This document shows positions 54,070 through 62,987 of a DNA stretch of 64,000 nucleotides, one piece after another. Below the pieces are notes generated by a model. The model saw only the letters and a list, made by a program, of their open reading frames with translations. It was not told the DNA's origin and searched no databases. The position numbers and the translations under genes are program-made. Numbering within the stretch: position 1 is the first letter of the stretch; the number at the start of each line of letters is the position of its first letter. Source of the DNA: Rhizobium sp. SL42. Its GTDB lineage: Bacteria; Pseudomonadota; Alphaproteobacteria; Rhizobiales; Rhizobiaceae. Location: contig NZ_CP063397.1 of the NCBI RefSeq assembly GCF_021729845.1, forward strand, positions 1,998,001-2,062,000. Direction: 5' to 3'.

Positions 54070-54717
54070 ATGGCCGACATTGCGCCCGCACACGTCAAGA
54101 TCGCCAGGCGTGGCCTGATGCTGGTCATCTCTTCGCCGTCCGGTGCCGGGAAATCCACAATTGCCCGCACGCTGATGGACAAGGACAAGCAGATCGGCCT
54201 GTCGGTCAGTGTCACCACACGCCAGCGTCGCCAGAGTGAAATCGAGGGCGTGCACTACCAGTTCGTTTCCCAGCGGGAATTCGAGCGCTTGCGCGATTCC
54301 GACTCGCTGCTCGAATGGGCGCAGGTCCATGGAAATTTCTACGGCACCCCGCGCGAGGCCGTGGAAACGGCGATGGGCGAGGGCCGCGACATGCTTTTCG
54401 ACATCGACTGGCAGGGTGCGCAGCAATTGCAGGAAAAGATGTCGGCCGATGTCGTGTCGATCTTCATCCTGCCGCCGACCATGGCCGAGCTCCAGTCACG
54501 CCTGCATCGCCGCGCAGAAGACACCGAAGAGGTCATCCAGACGCGTCTGGCAAATTCCCGGGCAGAAATCGCCCATTGGCGCGAATACGACTATGTGATC
54601 GTCAATGACGATCTGCAGTCTGCTTTCGATGCCGTGCAGTCGATCGTCAAGGCCGAACGCCTCCGCCGCGACCGCCGCCACGGCCTGTTTGATTTTGTCG
54701 AAGGCCTGATCGCCTGA
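54070..54717 (+). CDS. gmk: Guanylate kinase
   Basis: 215 residues. P-loop [10 protein letters not shown] (21-30), the GMP-binding [22 protein letters not shown] segment, and [16 protein letters not shown]. It phosphorylates GMP to GDP. It ends with a strong terminator 25 bp downstream and is probably the last gene of the mltG-yicC-gmk unit. Confidence 0.96.
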   Translation: MADIAPAHVKIARRGLMLVISSPSGAGKSTIARTLMDKDKQIGLSVSVTTRQRRQSEIEGVHYQFVSQREFERLRDSDSLLEWAQVHGNFYGTPREAVETAMGEGRDMLFDIDWQGAQQLQEKMSADVVSIFILPPTMAELQSRLHRRAEDTEEVIQTRLANSRAEIAHWREYDYVIVNDDLQSAFDAVQSIVKAERLRRDRRHGLFDFVEGLIA

Positions 54718-54742
54718 CAACAGGATTTGCTGCTGGGTTTCT

Positions 54743-54779
54743 GCCGGCACGCGGATGACATCCGGTGCCGGCCCTTTTT
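54743..54779 (+). terminator. Intrinsic terminator after gmk
   Basis: GCCGGCAC (54743-54750) pairs with GTGCCGGC (54765-54772); an inner CGGAT/ATCCG extends the stem. CCTTTTT follows. It lies between the converging gmk and choline sulfatase genes. Confidence 0.85.
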
Positions 54780-54782
54780 CGA

Positions 54783-56303
54783 CTATTCGCCGCGCGGGAA
54801 GCGCTGGCTCTCTTCCAGTATGTTCAGATCCATGTGGTTGCGCATGTAGCGCTCGGATGCCTTTTGCAGGGGCTGGTAGTCCCATGGGAAGTAGGCACCG
54901 TTGCGAAGGGCGGCATAGACGATATGGCGCCGCGCCTGGCTTTCCCGGACTGCCGCGTCGAAGCGTGAAAGGTCGCCACGAGCCAACGCCTTTGCCTTCA
55001 ATTGCGTGAAGACCTCGGCATGAGCCGGATCATCGGCCAGATTGACCAATTCCTGTGGATCGGCTTCCAGATCGACCAGGATCGGCGGATCGACGTCGCA
55101 GAGCGTCAGCTTGAATTTTCCATCCCGGATTCCGACGAGTGGGGCGATGGAGCCCTCGGCGGCATATTCCATTGGCACCGGACCACGCCCGCCCGTGGCG
55201 GTGGCCAGCGGCATCAGGTCTTCGCCGTCGGTCCACGGCGCAAGCGTCGAGATATCGATGCCGGCAAGTCCGGCAACCGTCGGCGTCACGTCGAGGGTCG
55301 AAACGGGTTGCGTCACCAGACGTGGCTCCAGACCCGGAACGCACATCATCAGCGGTACGCGGGCCGAGCCTTCGAAGAAGTTCATCTTGAACCACAACCC
55401 GCGTTCGCCGAGCATGTCGCCATGGTCCGAGACGAACAGTATCACCGTGTTGTCGGCCATGCGGGTGCGTTCGAGCACGTCGAGTATCTCGCCGATCTTG
55501 TCGTCGACATAGGAAACATTGGCGAAATAGCCCTGGCGGGCGCGTCGAACGTTCTCATCGGTGATGGCAAAGGCGGTATGATCGCATGCATCCATCAGGC
55601 GCCTGGAATGAGGATCCTGATCCTCATAGGCAATAGGACCGACCGTCGGCGCCAGTTCCGGGCAATCGTCGTAAAGGTCCCAATATTTGCGACGCGCGAC
55701 ATAGGGGTCGTGCGGATGGGTGAAGCTTACGGTCAAGCACCAGGGGCGATCGTCCTGCCCGCGAGAGAGATCGTAGAGCCGGCGCGTGGCATGATAGGCA
55801 ACCTCGTCGTCATACTCCATCTGGTTGGTGATTTCCGCGACGCCTGCGCCGGTCACTGAGCCGAGATTGTGATACCACCAGTCGATACGTTCGCCGGGCT
55901 TGGTATAATCCGGTGTCCAGCCGAAGTCGGCCGGATAGATGTCTGTGGTCAACCGTTCCTCGAAGCCATGCAACTGGTCCGGCCCGACGAAATGCATCTT
56001 GCCGGACAGGCTCGTCTGGTAACCCGCAGCCCGCAGATGATGTGCGAACGTCGGGATGTCTGAGGCGAATTCCGCCGCATTGTCGTAAACCCGCGTGCGG
56101 CTCGGCAACTGACCGGACATGAAGGAGGCGCGGGCAGGGGCACAGAGGGGGCTTGCCGTGTAGCTGTTGGCGAAACGCACGGAACGCTTAGCCAGCGCTT
56201 TCAGATGTGGTGCGTGGAGAAATTCGGCTGGCCCGTCGGGAAAGAGCGTACCGTTGAACTGGTCCACCATCAGGATCAGGATATTTGGGCGAGATTGCAC
56301 CAC
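54783..56303 (-). CDS. betC: Choline-sulfatase
   Basis: 506 residues. Alkaline-phosphatase-fold sulfatase: NILILMVDQ (metal ligand D14), the formylglycine site CAPAR with C54 (SPLCAPARASFMSG), and FVSDHGDMLGERG with further metal ligands. The late IVYAALRNGAYFPWDYQPLQKASERY matches choline sulfatases. It releases choline for glycine betaine synthesis and needs a formylglycine-generating enzyme. In many rhizobia it lies in a betICBA operon; here betI, betB and betA are absent next to it. ATG 56303. Confidence 0.9.
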   Translation of the reverse strand: MVQSRPNILILMVDQFNGTLFPDGPAEFLHAPHLKALAKRSVRFANSYTASPLCAPARASFMSGQLPSRTRVYDNAAEFASDIPTFAHHLRAAGYQTSLSGKMHFVGPDQLHGFEERLTTDIYPADFGWTPDYTKPGERIDWWYHNLGSVTGAGVAEITNQMEYDDEVAYHATRRLYDLSRGQDDRPWCLTVSFTHPHDPYVARRKYWDLYDDCPELAPTVGPIAYEDQDPHSRRLMDACDHTAFAITDENVRRARQGYFANVSYVDDKIGEILDVLERTRMADNTVILFVSDHGDMLGERGLWFKMNFFEGSARVPLMMCVPGLEPRLVTQPVSTLDVTPTVAGLAGIDISTLAPWTDGEDLMPLATATGGRGPVPMEYAAEGSIAPLVGIRDGKFKLTLCDVDPPILVDLEADPQELVNLADDPAHAEVFTQLKAKALARGDLSRFDAAVRESQARRHIVYAALRNGAYFPWDYQPLQKASERYMRNHMDLNILEESQRFPRGE

Positions 56304-56619
56304 GTCGTTTTCCTCAAAGTCCGAGTTACAGATTGTTTGGGTTCAAGCCGGCGCGGACATCAAGATCCTTGCCGGTACCAAGCCGGAGGCGATATCCAGA
56401 CCCTCCGTGAACCAGAGTATCGGGGAATATTCCACGCTTTGGGATCCGCGATCTCGCTTATCCGCGTCGTTTTCATGCTGATCTCGAACGCCGGAAGGTG
56501 GCGAAAGTTCGGGGCATCACGCTGAAATGCCGCCGTGCCGTAAATCCGGAAAGGATCGGGTACCTCTCCTGTCGAGGCGGTCCTGTTTACACGGATTTAT
56601 TCCCGCGCAAGACAGCGGC
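56304..56619. other. Gene-free stretch between rsmA and betC
   Basis: 316 bp. All open frames here are short and lack family patterns or ribosome sites. The promoter of betC should lie here, since rsmA upstream points the same way, but no clear boxes, repeats or regulator remnants were recognised. Confidence 0.4.
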
Positions 56620-57447
56620 TCACAGCAGATTGGCGAGCCGGCAGAATTCCTCGACGCTCAGCGTTTCAGCACGGCGTTGCGGATCGATGTCCGCTTTGGT
56701 GAGCAGCGCCTCACCGCCCACCGGCTTCAGGCTCTGCCGCAGCATCTTACGTCGCTGACCGAATGCCGCCATGGTGACTTTCTCGAGTTTGTCGGGGTCG
56801 CACGGCAACGGATTGAGACGTGGCGTCAGGTGGACCACCGTCGAGGTGACCTTGGGTGGTGGCGTGAACGCCTGTGGCGGAACGTCGAAGGCCATGTGCG
56901 ATTCGGCCCGCCAACCGCAGAGCACCCCAAGTCGACCGTAGTGATTGTCGTCCTCTTTCGCGACGATCCGCTGCCCGACTTCTTTTTGGAACATCAGCGT
57001 CAGCGACTGCCAGAATGGCGGCCATTGCCGTGGCAGCAGCCAGTTGACCAGCAGTTGCGTGCCGACGTTATACGGCAGGTTTGCAATGATCTTTACCGGG
57101 CCGTCCGCCGCCATCGACTCGAAGTCGGTCTTTACCGCGTCGCCTTCGATCACCTCAAGACGGCCGGGATAGTGATCAGCCACTTCGGCCAGCGCCGGCA
57201 GACAACGCGGATCGCGCTCGACGGCGACTACCTTCTTGGCACCAAGGGCAAGGATGGCGCGCGTCAGCCCACCGGGCCCCGGGCCGACTTCGAAGACGGT
57301 GACGCCTTCCAGCGATCCGGCAGTTCGCGCTACTTTCTGCGTAAGATTGAGGTCGAGCAGAAAATTCTGGCCAAGTGCCTTGCGCGCATCCAGGCCGTGC
57401 CGGGCAATGACATCGCGAAGCGGCGGCAATCCATCGAGTGCAGCCAT
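56620..57447 (-). CDS. rsmA: 16S rRNA dimethyladenosine transferase (KsgA)
   Basis: 275 residues. SAM-binding motifs [15 protein letters not shown] and VIEGDAVK, the target-site [16 protein letters not shown] and C-terminal helices. [10 protein letters not shown] opens the family pattern. It dimethylates the two adenosines in the 3' loop of 16S rRNA, a late assembly check on the small subunit. Its ATG overlaps the pdxA stop (TGATG), so the two are coupled. Confidence 0.96.
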   Translation of the reverse strand: MAALDGLPPLRDVIARHGLDARKALGQNFLLDLNLTQKVARTAGSLEGVTVFEVGPGPGGLTRAILALGAKKVVAVERDPRCLPALAEVADHYPGRLEVIEGDAVKTDFESMAADGPVKIIANLPYNVGTQLLVNWLLPRQWPPFWQSLTLMFQKEVGQRIVAKEDDNHYGRLGVLCGWRAESHMAFDVPPQAFTPPPKVTSTVVHLTPRLNPLPCDPDKLEKVTMAAFGQRRKMLRQSLKPVGGEALLTKADIDPQRRAETLSVEEFCRLANLL

Positions 57448-58469
57448 CAGGATTGCGCTTTCGGCAGACGGCTGATCTGGTCAGCCATCCGGATCGCCGC
57501 AACGAGACTGTGCTCGCGGGCAAGGCCAGTGCCGGCGAGGCCGAAGGCGGTGCCGTGATCCGGTGATGTGCGGACAAAGGGCAGGCCAAGCGTTACATTG
57601 ACGCTGTCGTCGAAACCGAGTGCCTTTGCCGGGATCAGCGCCTGATCGTGGTACATGCAGACCGCGACGTCATAGCGCTGGCGGGCCTCGTCATGAAACA
57701 TCGTGTCGGCGGGCAGGGGGCCGAAGGCATCGATACCCTCGTCGCGCAATGTCCGTATTGCCGGATGAATGATGTCGTCGTCCTCGTGTCCGATGGCACC
57801 GCCTTCACCCGCGTGCGGGTTCAGACCAGCCACCGCGAGCCGTGGCGTGGAAATGCCGAAGCGCTGTTTCAGGTCATGCGCGACAATGCGGCAAGTCTCG
57901 ACGATTCCTGACTGAGTCAGCGCGTGAGGCACGTCCTTGATCGGAATGTGTATGGTAACGGGCACTGCTCGCAGCTTTGGTCCGGCCAGCATCATCACTG
58001 GCGTGACCGGATGGCCAAGATGTCTGGCCGCCAGATCGGCAAGAAATTCCGTATGACCCGGAAAACCGAAGCCTGCTTCGTAGAGCACGGATTTGGCAAT
58101 CGGATTGGTAACCACGCCACGTGCCTTGCCGTCGAGGCAGAACTGTACCGCGGTCTCGATCGCGCCGATCGTGCCTTTCGCGTTGGCAACATGCGGCGAT
58201 CCGGCCAGAACATCGGTGCCGATAGGCATGTGAAAGACAGGCAGAGCCGAACCGAATACCGAGGTGGCTTCGGCGACGTGAGTTTCCTGAATGGTCACAT
58301 CCAGATCCAGCTGCCGCGCCCGTATGCGAAGCACATCGGCGTCGCCGATATAGATGAAAGGCGGCAGATCAAGCGCATCGCGTCGCAGCCATGCTTGCAG
58401 CGTTATATCCGGACCGATGCCTGCAGGATCACCTTGGCTCAGAGCGAGCGGAAGAAGGGCATCGGTCAT
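57447..58469 (-). CDS. pdxA: 4-hydroxythreonine-4-phosphate dehydrogenase
   Basis: 340 residues. Typical PdxA segments: [24 protein letters not shown], the metal His in [25 protein letters not shown] and [14 protein letters not shown] with its His, then TSPDHGTAF. It acts in pyridoxal 5'-phosphate synthesis. It lies 18 bp after the SurA-like gene and overlaps rsmA, the standard surA-pdxA-rsmA order. Confidence 0.96.
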   Translation of the reverse strand: MTDALLPLALSQGDPAGIGPDITLQAWLRRDALDLPPFIYIGDADVLRIRARQLDLDVTIQETHVAEATSVFGSALPVFHMPIGTDVLAGSPHVANAKGTIGAIETAVQFCLDGKARGVVTNPIAKSVLYEAGFGFPGHTEFLADLAARHLGHPVTPVMMLAGPKLRAVPVTIHIPIKDVPHALTQSGIVETCRIVAHDLKQRFGISTPRLAVAGLNPHAGEGGAIGHEDDDIIHPAIRTLRDEGIDAFGPLPADTMFHDEARQRYDVAVCMYHDQALIPAKALGFDDSVNVTLGLPFVRTSPDHGTAFGLAGTGLAREHSLVAAIRMADQISRLPKAQS

Positions 58470-58487
58470 ATGTCGGCGTGGCCCTTC

Positions 58488-59432
58488 TTACTGGATGACG
58501 ATCTGGGCCTTGGACCGCAGCTCTTCCAGATACTTGTCAGAATCGGGGTTTTCCCCTTCGCTTTCCTTGCCGAGGTCCTCGGCACGGAAAACAACCTCCG
58601 CCGCCACGTCGTCGGAAACCTGGCGCTGGTTGCAGATTGCTAGATATTCGACCCCGCGCTCGGTCACCCGAGTGCCGGTAGTGCCGCCGCTGGCCTTCTC
58701 GATCAGGGGCTTCCAATCCGGCGGAAGCTCAGGCTCAAGGACGCGACCGAGATCGCGGACGGACACATCCAGATAGTTCTTGGCAAACACCATGGCCTGG
58801 TCGCAACCTGGGAAGGAGGCGCGTGACTTTTCCGCTTCGGCCTTGCGCTTGCCGGCAATGCCTTTTTTCGAAGCAGGCACCACGAAGATGATCTGCTTCA
58901 GGAAATACTCGGTTGTCACAGGCTTCTGCTTCTTCTCCAGAAGACGGGTAACCAGCTCCTGGTTGGAGAGCTTGTTCTTCGAGCCAGCCGCATAGCGTGC
59001 GTTGACCAGCCGCGGCCAGCTCATCGACACCGCGATATATGCTTTGAAATGTGCCGCGCCGACGCCGGCCTGATCGAGCACACCACTGAGCTGCGCGGTG
59101 GTCATCTTGTTGGAAGCAGCAAAGCGTTCGAAAGCCGCATCGACGTCGCTCGTGCTGACCGACATGCCGACGCGTGAAATCTCCTGACGTTTCAGGGCTT
59201 CATCGACAAGCTGCTCCTTGGCCAGCTTCTGCGTGTTGCCGCCTCTGCGCTGCAGACGCAGGAATGCGGCCCGCCGCGCGACATCGCCGCTGGTGATTGC
59301 CGTCTTGTTGACAACGGCGACAACCGAAGTCGCTGCCGCTGCCGGGGCGGCGAAAAATGTGGGGCTGACACTGAGGGACAGCGCGATCACTGCGGCAAGC
59401 ATGAAGCTTGTCCCTTGTTTCGCGGAAGCCAT
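58488..59432 (-). CDS. SurA-like periplasmic chaperone with degenerate parvulin domain
   Basis: 314 residues from the ATG at 59432, preceded by AAAGGATTACAG. A signal peptide (about 1-34) leads to the SurA N-domain start VVAVVNKTAITSGDVARRAAFL, LAKEQLVDEALKRQE. The single later domain (TTEYFLKQIIFVVPAS ... VEYLAICNQRQV) follows the parvulin pattern, but the GGDLG motif is replaced by V-R-D-L-G and catalytic activity is doubtful. It lies between lptD and pdxA, matching surA order, so an outer-membrane-protein chaperone role is likely. Confidence 0.85.
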   Translation of the reverse strand: MASAKQGTSFMLAAVIALSLSVSPTFFAAPAAAATSVVAVVNKTAITSGDVARRAAFLRLQRRGGNTQKLAKEQLVDEALKRQEISRVGMSVSTSDVDAAFERFAASNKMTTAQLSGVLDQAGVGAAHFKAYIAVSMSWPRLVNARYAAGSKNKLSNQELVTRLLEKKQKPVTTEYFLKQIIFVVPASKKGIAGKRKAEAEKSRASFPGCDQAMVFAKNYLDVSVRDLGRVLEPELPPDWKPLIEKASGGTTGTRVTERGVEYLAICNQRQVSDDVAAEVVFRAEDLGKESEGENPDSDKYLEELRSKAQIVIQ

Positions 59433-59556
59433 CTGTAATCCTTTCCCCGACCAGCCAAGAGCGCTGACCGGTTCAATTTCTTCATGTTGACCAAAAGACT
59501 GCCGCAGGAATTGCACAATCCATGCGGCAAAACAATGACCTCATAGAAACGATCGC

Positions 59557-61905
59557 CTACTCGAACGAATTGTCGCTGAGTTTGATCTCGCCGAGTGTGC
59601 GGAATACCAGTCGACCGCCGATCGTCCAGTCGCTGGCAGACGAGTCATCCGGATCGTATTTGTCGGTATAGCCGATCGACAGAACGGTGCACTCGTCGGC
59701 GTAGGAAATGCCGATGCTGCGACGATTGAACACGTCGGCGTCGATGTCATAATTCACCGAGCCATAGACAGACCAGAACTCGTTGATCTTGACCGAAGCC
59801 GACGAACTGATCGCCTGGTTTTCCTCATCGAAGCCGTATTCCGGCTGTGCGTCGAGCTGTGTGAATGTGAGGCTCGTCTGCAGCCGATCCGATGTGTAAG
59901 CGGCAGTTGCATCGGTGCGGCGCAGTTCCAGCGTCTTTTCGTCGAGACGCACGCTGGTGCTGAGCGACACGCCGAAGGGAAGATCGACGCCGGCCATGGC
60001 CACGTAGTCGGAGGCATCGGTTTCAAGGCCTGAATCCGAGCCGACGGCGACGAGGTCTTCCGTTGCAAACGAGTTTACCCCGCCTAGATGGAAGGATTGG
60101 CCCAGGATGCCGCGCAGGCCCACGCCGTTGTCGAAGCTGCCGGTGTAGCGGATGCCGAGGTTGGCACGGGAGCCGCCTTCGACGCGGTCATAGCCGGTAA
60201 ATTTGTCACGCTCGAACAGGTTGGCCGCATCAAAGACGAAGCTCTGCGCGTCTTCATTGGGCAGTTCGCCAGCCATTTGCTCGTCGTTGCGCACGTAAAT
60301 CTGCGCGATCGGCTCGAAGATATGACTGCTGTTATTGGTCGTGATCAGCCACGGATAGCGAGCCTCAAGCCCCGCCGTCAGCATGTAGCGTGTCGCGGCA
60401 TCGTCGGTGGTGTAGTTGCCGGTATAGCCAACCGGCGCATCCATCGACAGGCCGAACGCGTCGCCACGCGCTGCAAGCAATGGCGTCAGCTGCAGGCCGC
60501 CCGGCGCACTGAACGTCCGCTCCCATTCCGCTTCGGCCGAAAGCCGGGTGGAGTTGCCCTTCAGGCCACGAAAACGCGTGAAATCACCAATGCCGTCGCC
60601 ATTCGTATCGATCAGCGCTTCGTCACCATCGAAGCGCGAGAGCGAGGTAAAATTCAACGTGCCGGACAATTGTCCGCCAGCGACAGGCTCAGGCGAGTAA
60701 TAGTTGTAGTCGATCGTCGGCAGGACGACCGCCTGCTGCTTTTCAGCCGTGTCGTTGACGTCGGCATCCTGCACGTCGAAATAATAGCCACGCATGTCAA
60801 AGAAGTTGCGCTCGCCGCGGCCTGTTAGGAATGCGGTGTTCGTGTGCGTGGACTGATTGAGACCGTCAAGAGAATAGGTCCGGGCAAAGTTGTTGTCACT
60901 TTGCAGCATCACGTCCCAGCCGAAAGACCAGCGGGGATTAATCCTGAACGCCCCTTTTGACGCCACAAGACCACGCACATCGCGGTTTGCGTCGCTTGTA
61001 TTGCTGGTAAAGCGGTCCGGGTTCATCTGGTCGATGCCGGCAAGCCGCAGATTGGCCTCGCCCTTTTCAAACCGCTGGCGCAGTTCTACTTCGAGCAATG
61101 CGCCCTGTTCGGTGTAACCGGTCGTCGTGATGGTGGCGTCGCGATCCGGCGCGATGGCGATGTAGTAGGGAACCGCGATGCCGAAACCGAGGTTCTCGGA
61201 GGTCCGCATTTCGGGGAAAAGGAAGCCGGTCTTGCGCTTGACGGTATTGTCCGGCACTTCGATGAATGGCAGCGTGGCCAGAGAATAGCCAAACAGCTCA
61301 AACCGGGCCTTTTCCAGCCGCACGGTATGCTTCTTGCCGTCCTGGACAACGCGTTCGGCCTTGACCTGCCAAAGCGGTGGGCGTTCCGGGTTCTCCGCGC
61401 AGGGCAGGCAGGCCGTGTAGACGCCCTTGTGCAGGATCATCTGCGTGCCGCCGACGCGTTCGGCGCTTTCGCCGACCACGCGGGTATTGTCCGACGTCTC
61501 GATCCGCAACGCCTTGATGAAGCCGTCGGAGAAGTTGTCGGTGACGTCGAGCGATTCGGCGTAGATCCGGTTGCCGGTGGGTTCGATCAGTTCGATGTTT
61601 CCGGAAGCGGTGACGCGTCCGGTCTTCTGGTCATAGTCCACGCGGCGGGCAACCATCTGGTAGCCCGCATAATTGATCTGCACGGCGCCGGTGGCGGAAA
61701 CCCGCTCGGCATCCTTGTCATAAATGAGTTCGTTGGCGGCAAGCAGGAGCTTGGCGTCTTCGGGAAGATTGGAAGTCAATGCGGAGGTCTGGCTCGCGTC
61801 CTGTGCAAAAGCGAATTGCCCTGCAGGCGGAAACGCACACACAGCAACGCTCGTCAGCAGGGCTACGGTGAGCCTTCTGATATTCCCGCGGTCTTTTACC
61901 GCCAC
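59557..61905 (-). CDS. lptD: LPS-assembly protein LptD
   Basis: 782 residues from a GTG at 61905 (MAVKDRG), whose G is shared with the lptG stop TAG. Signal peptide 1-34 (FAFA). N-terminal OstA/LptA-like jellyroll (LLLAANELIYDKDAERVSATGAVQI, GYQMVARRVDYD) then a large beta-barrel. The CxxC in YTACLPCAENP and the late Cys in YADECTVLSIGY fit the disulfide pattern needed for LptD maturation, with few other cysteines. It inserts LPS into the outer leaflet with LptE. Confidence 0.95.
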   Translation of the reverse strand: MAVKDRGNIRRLTVALLTSVAVCAFPPAGQFAFAQDASQTSALTSNLPEDAKLLLAANELIYDKDAERVSATGAVQINYAGYQMVARRVDYDQKTGRVTASGNIELIEPTGNRIYAESLDVTDNFSDGFIKALRIETSDNTRVVGESAERVGGTQMILHKGVYTACLPCAENPERPPLWQVKAERVVQDGKKHTVRLEKARFELFGYSLATLPFIEVPDNTVKRKTGFLFPEMRTSENLGFGIAVPYYIAIAPDRDATITTTGYTEQGALLEVELRQRFEKGEANLRLAGIDQMNPDRFTSNTSDANRDVRGLVASKGAFRINPRWSFGWDVMLQSDNNFARTYSLDGLNQSTHTNTAFLTGRGERNFFDMRGYYFDVQDADVNDTAEKQQAVVLPTIDYNYYSPEPVAGGQLSGTLNFTSLSRFDGDEALIDTNGDGIGDFTRFRGLKGNSTRLSAEAEWERTFSAPGGLQLTPLLAARGDAFGLSMDAPVGYTGNYTTDDAATRYMLTAGLEARYPWLITTNNSSHIFEPIAQIYVRNDEQMAGELPNEDAQSFVFDAANLFERDKFTGYDRVEGGSRANLGIRYTGSFDNGVGLRGILGQSFHLGGVNSFATEDLVAVGSDSGLETDASDYVAMAGVDLPFGVSLSTSVRLDEKTLELRRTDATAAYTSDRLQTSLTFTQLDAQPEYGFDEENQAISSSASVKINEFWSVYGSVNYDIDADVFNRRSIGISYADECTVLSIGYTDKYDPDDSSASDWTIGGRLVFRTLGEIKLSDNSFE

Positions 61906-62987
61906 TAACCATCCTCCTTGTGAAGCAGAATCGTTGCTCCCAATGCCATCGCTACGATAACTGGTACCCAGGTCGCAACATATGGCGGCATCACGCCGCT
62001 GCTTCCGAATGCTTTTACGAGCACTGTTGCAACATAAAGCACGAAGCCTGAAACGATTCCACCCAGAATCACGGAGCGGGATTGGTTAAACCGGCTGAAC
62101 TTTATGGACACGGTTGCGGCGATCAGGGTCATTGCAACGAGAAGAAAGGGCATGGAGAGCAGGGAATGAAACTGCGTTTCCAGTGCCTGTGTGGGGACTC
62201 CGAATGAGCGAGCCACTCGGATTTTCTGAAAAAGATCATAAAAAGCAACAGTTTCCGGTTGTGCCAAACGCTCCTGGATGAAATCCTTTTGCAGGTTTGT
62301 AGCAACCTGGGCTGTTGCGAGCCTTTTCTGTATCTCGCCGGGACGGGTCTCCAGGACATCGTTAAGAAGCCAGTAACCATCTTTCAAGTTCGCTGTGCGT
62401 GCGTCCTGCCGCAGCGCAATTCGCCCCTCGGAATCGAAGTGGATGAGAACCGCATCGACGAGCTGCGTTCCGCCCTCCAGAACCGTGCGGGCACCCATGG
62501 CGACGTCGGTATCGCCGCTGATCTGACGCAGCCAGGGCACGGACACAGTTGTGGTGCGATTGGAGCCTTCGCGCCATTCCGCCTCGAGCGACAGAGCCTT
62601 GCTCTGGCCATAGGCGGCGAGCGGATTGATCAGCAACGTGGTGGCAAGACCGATCAGGAATGCGCCGAACAGGAACGGCATCATGAACTGCCAGGCAGAG
62701 ATGCCTGCCGCGCGCGCGACGACAAGTTCCGACTTCCGGTTCAGTGCAATCAGGGTGGTCATGCCGACGAACAGACCGATGAACGGGACCGTCTGCTGGA
62801 TGATCAGCGGCAGTCGCAAGGCGGTCAACAGAAGCGTGCCGGTCACCGAAGCGCCGGGCAGCGAGCCAAAACGTCCCGACGACTCGGTAAAATCGATGAG
62901 AAAGACCAGGGACGTGACGCCGATAAAGAACCAGAAGGCGGTCATCATGTAGCGGCGGAAGAAGTAACGGCCGAGTGTCCGGATCAT
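61905..62987 (-). CDS. lptG: LPS export permease LptG
   Basis: 360 residues. LGRYFFRRYMMTAFWFFIGVTSLVFLIDF begins the YjgP/YjgQ fold; six hydrophobic helices flank a periplasmic beta-jellyroll (about 120-260). It forms the LptB2FG transporter that pulls LPS from the inner membrane. Its ATG overlaps the lptF stop (ATGA) and its TAG overlaps the lptD start by one base, so three Lpt proteins are translated in a row. Confidence 0.95.
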   Translation of the reverse strand: MIRTLGRYFFRRYMMTAFWFFIGVTSLVFLIDFTESSGRFGSLPGASVTGTLLLTALRLPLIIQQTVPFIGLFVGMTTLIALNRKSELVVARAAGISAWQFMMPFLFGAFLIGLATTLLINPLAAYGQSKALSLEAEWREGSNRTTTVSVPWLRQISGDTDVAMGARTVLEGGTQLVDAVLIHFDSEGRIALRQDARTANLKDGYWLLNDVLETRPGEIQKRLATAQVATNLQKDFIQERLAQPETVAFYDLFQKIRVARSFGVPTQALETQFHSLLSMPFLLVAMTLIAATVSIKFSRFNQSRSVILGGIVSGFVLYVATVLVKAFGSSGVMPPYVATWVPVIVAMALGATILLHKEDG

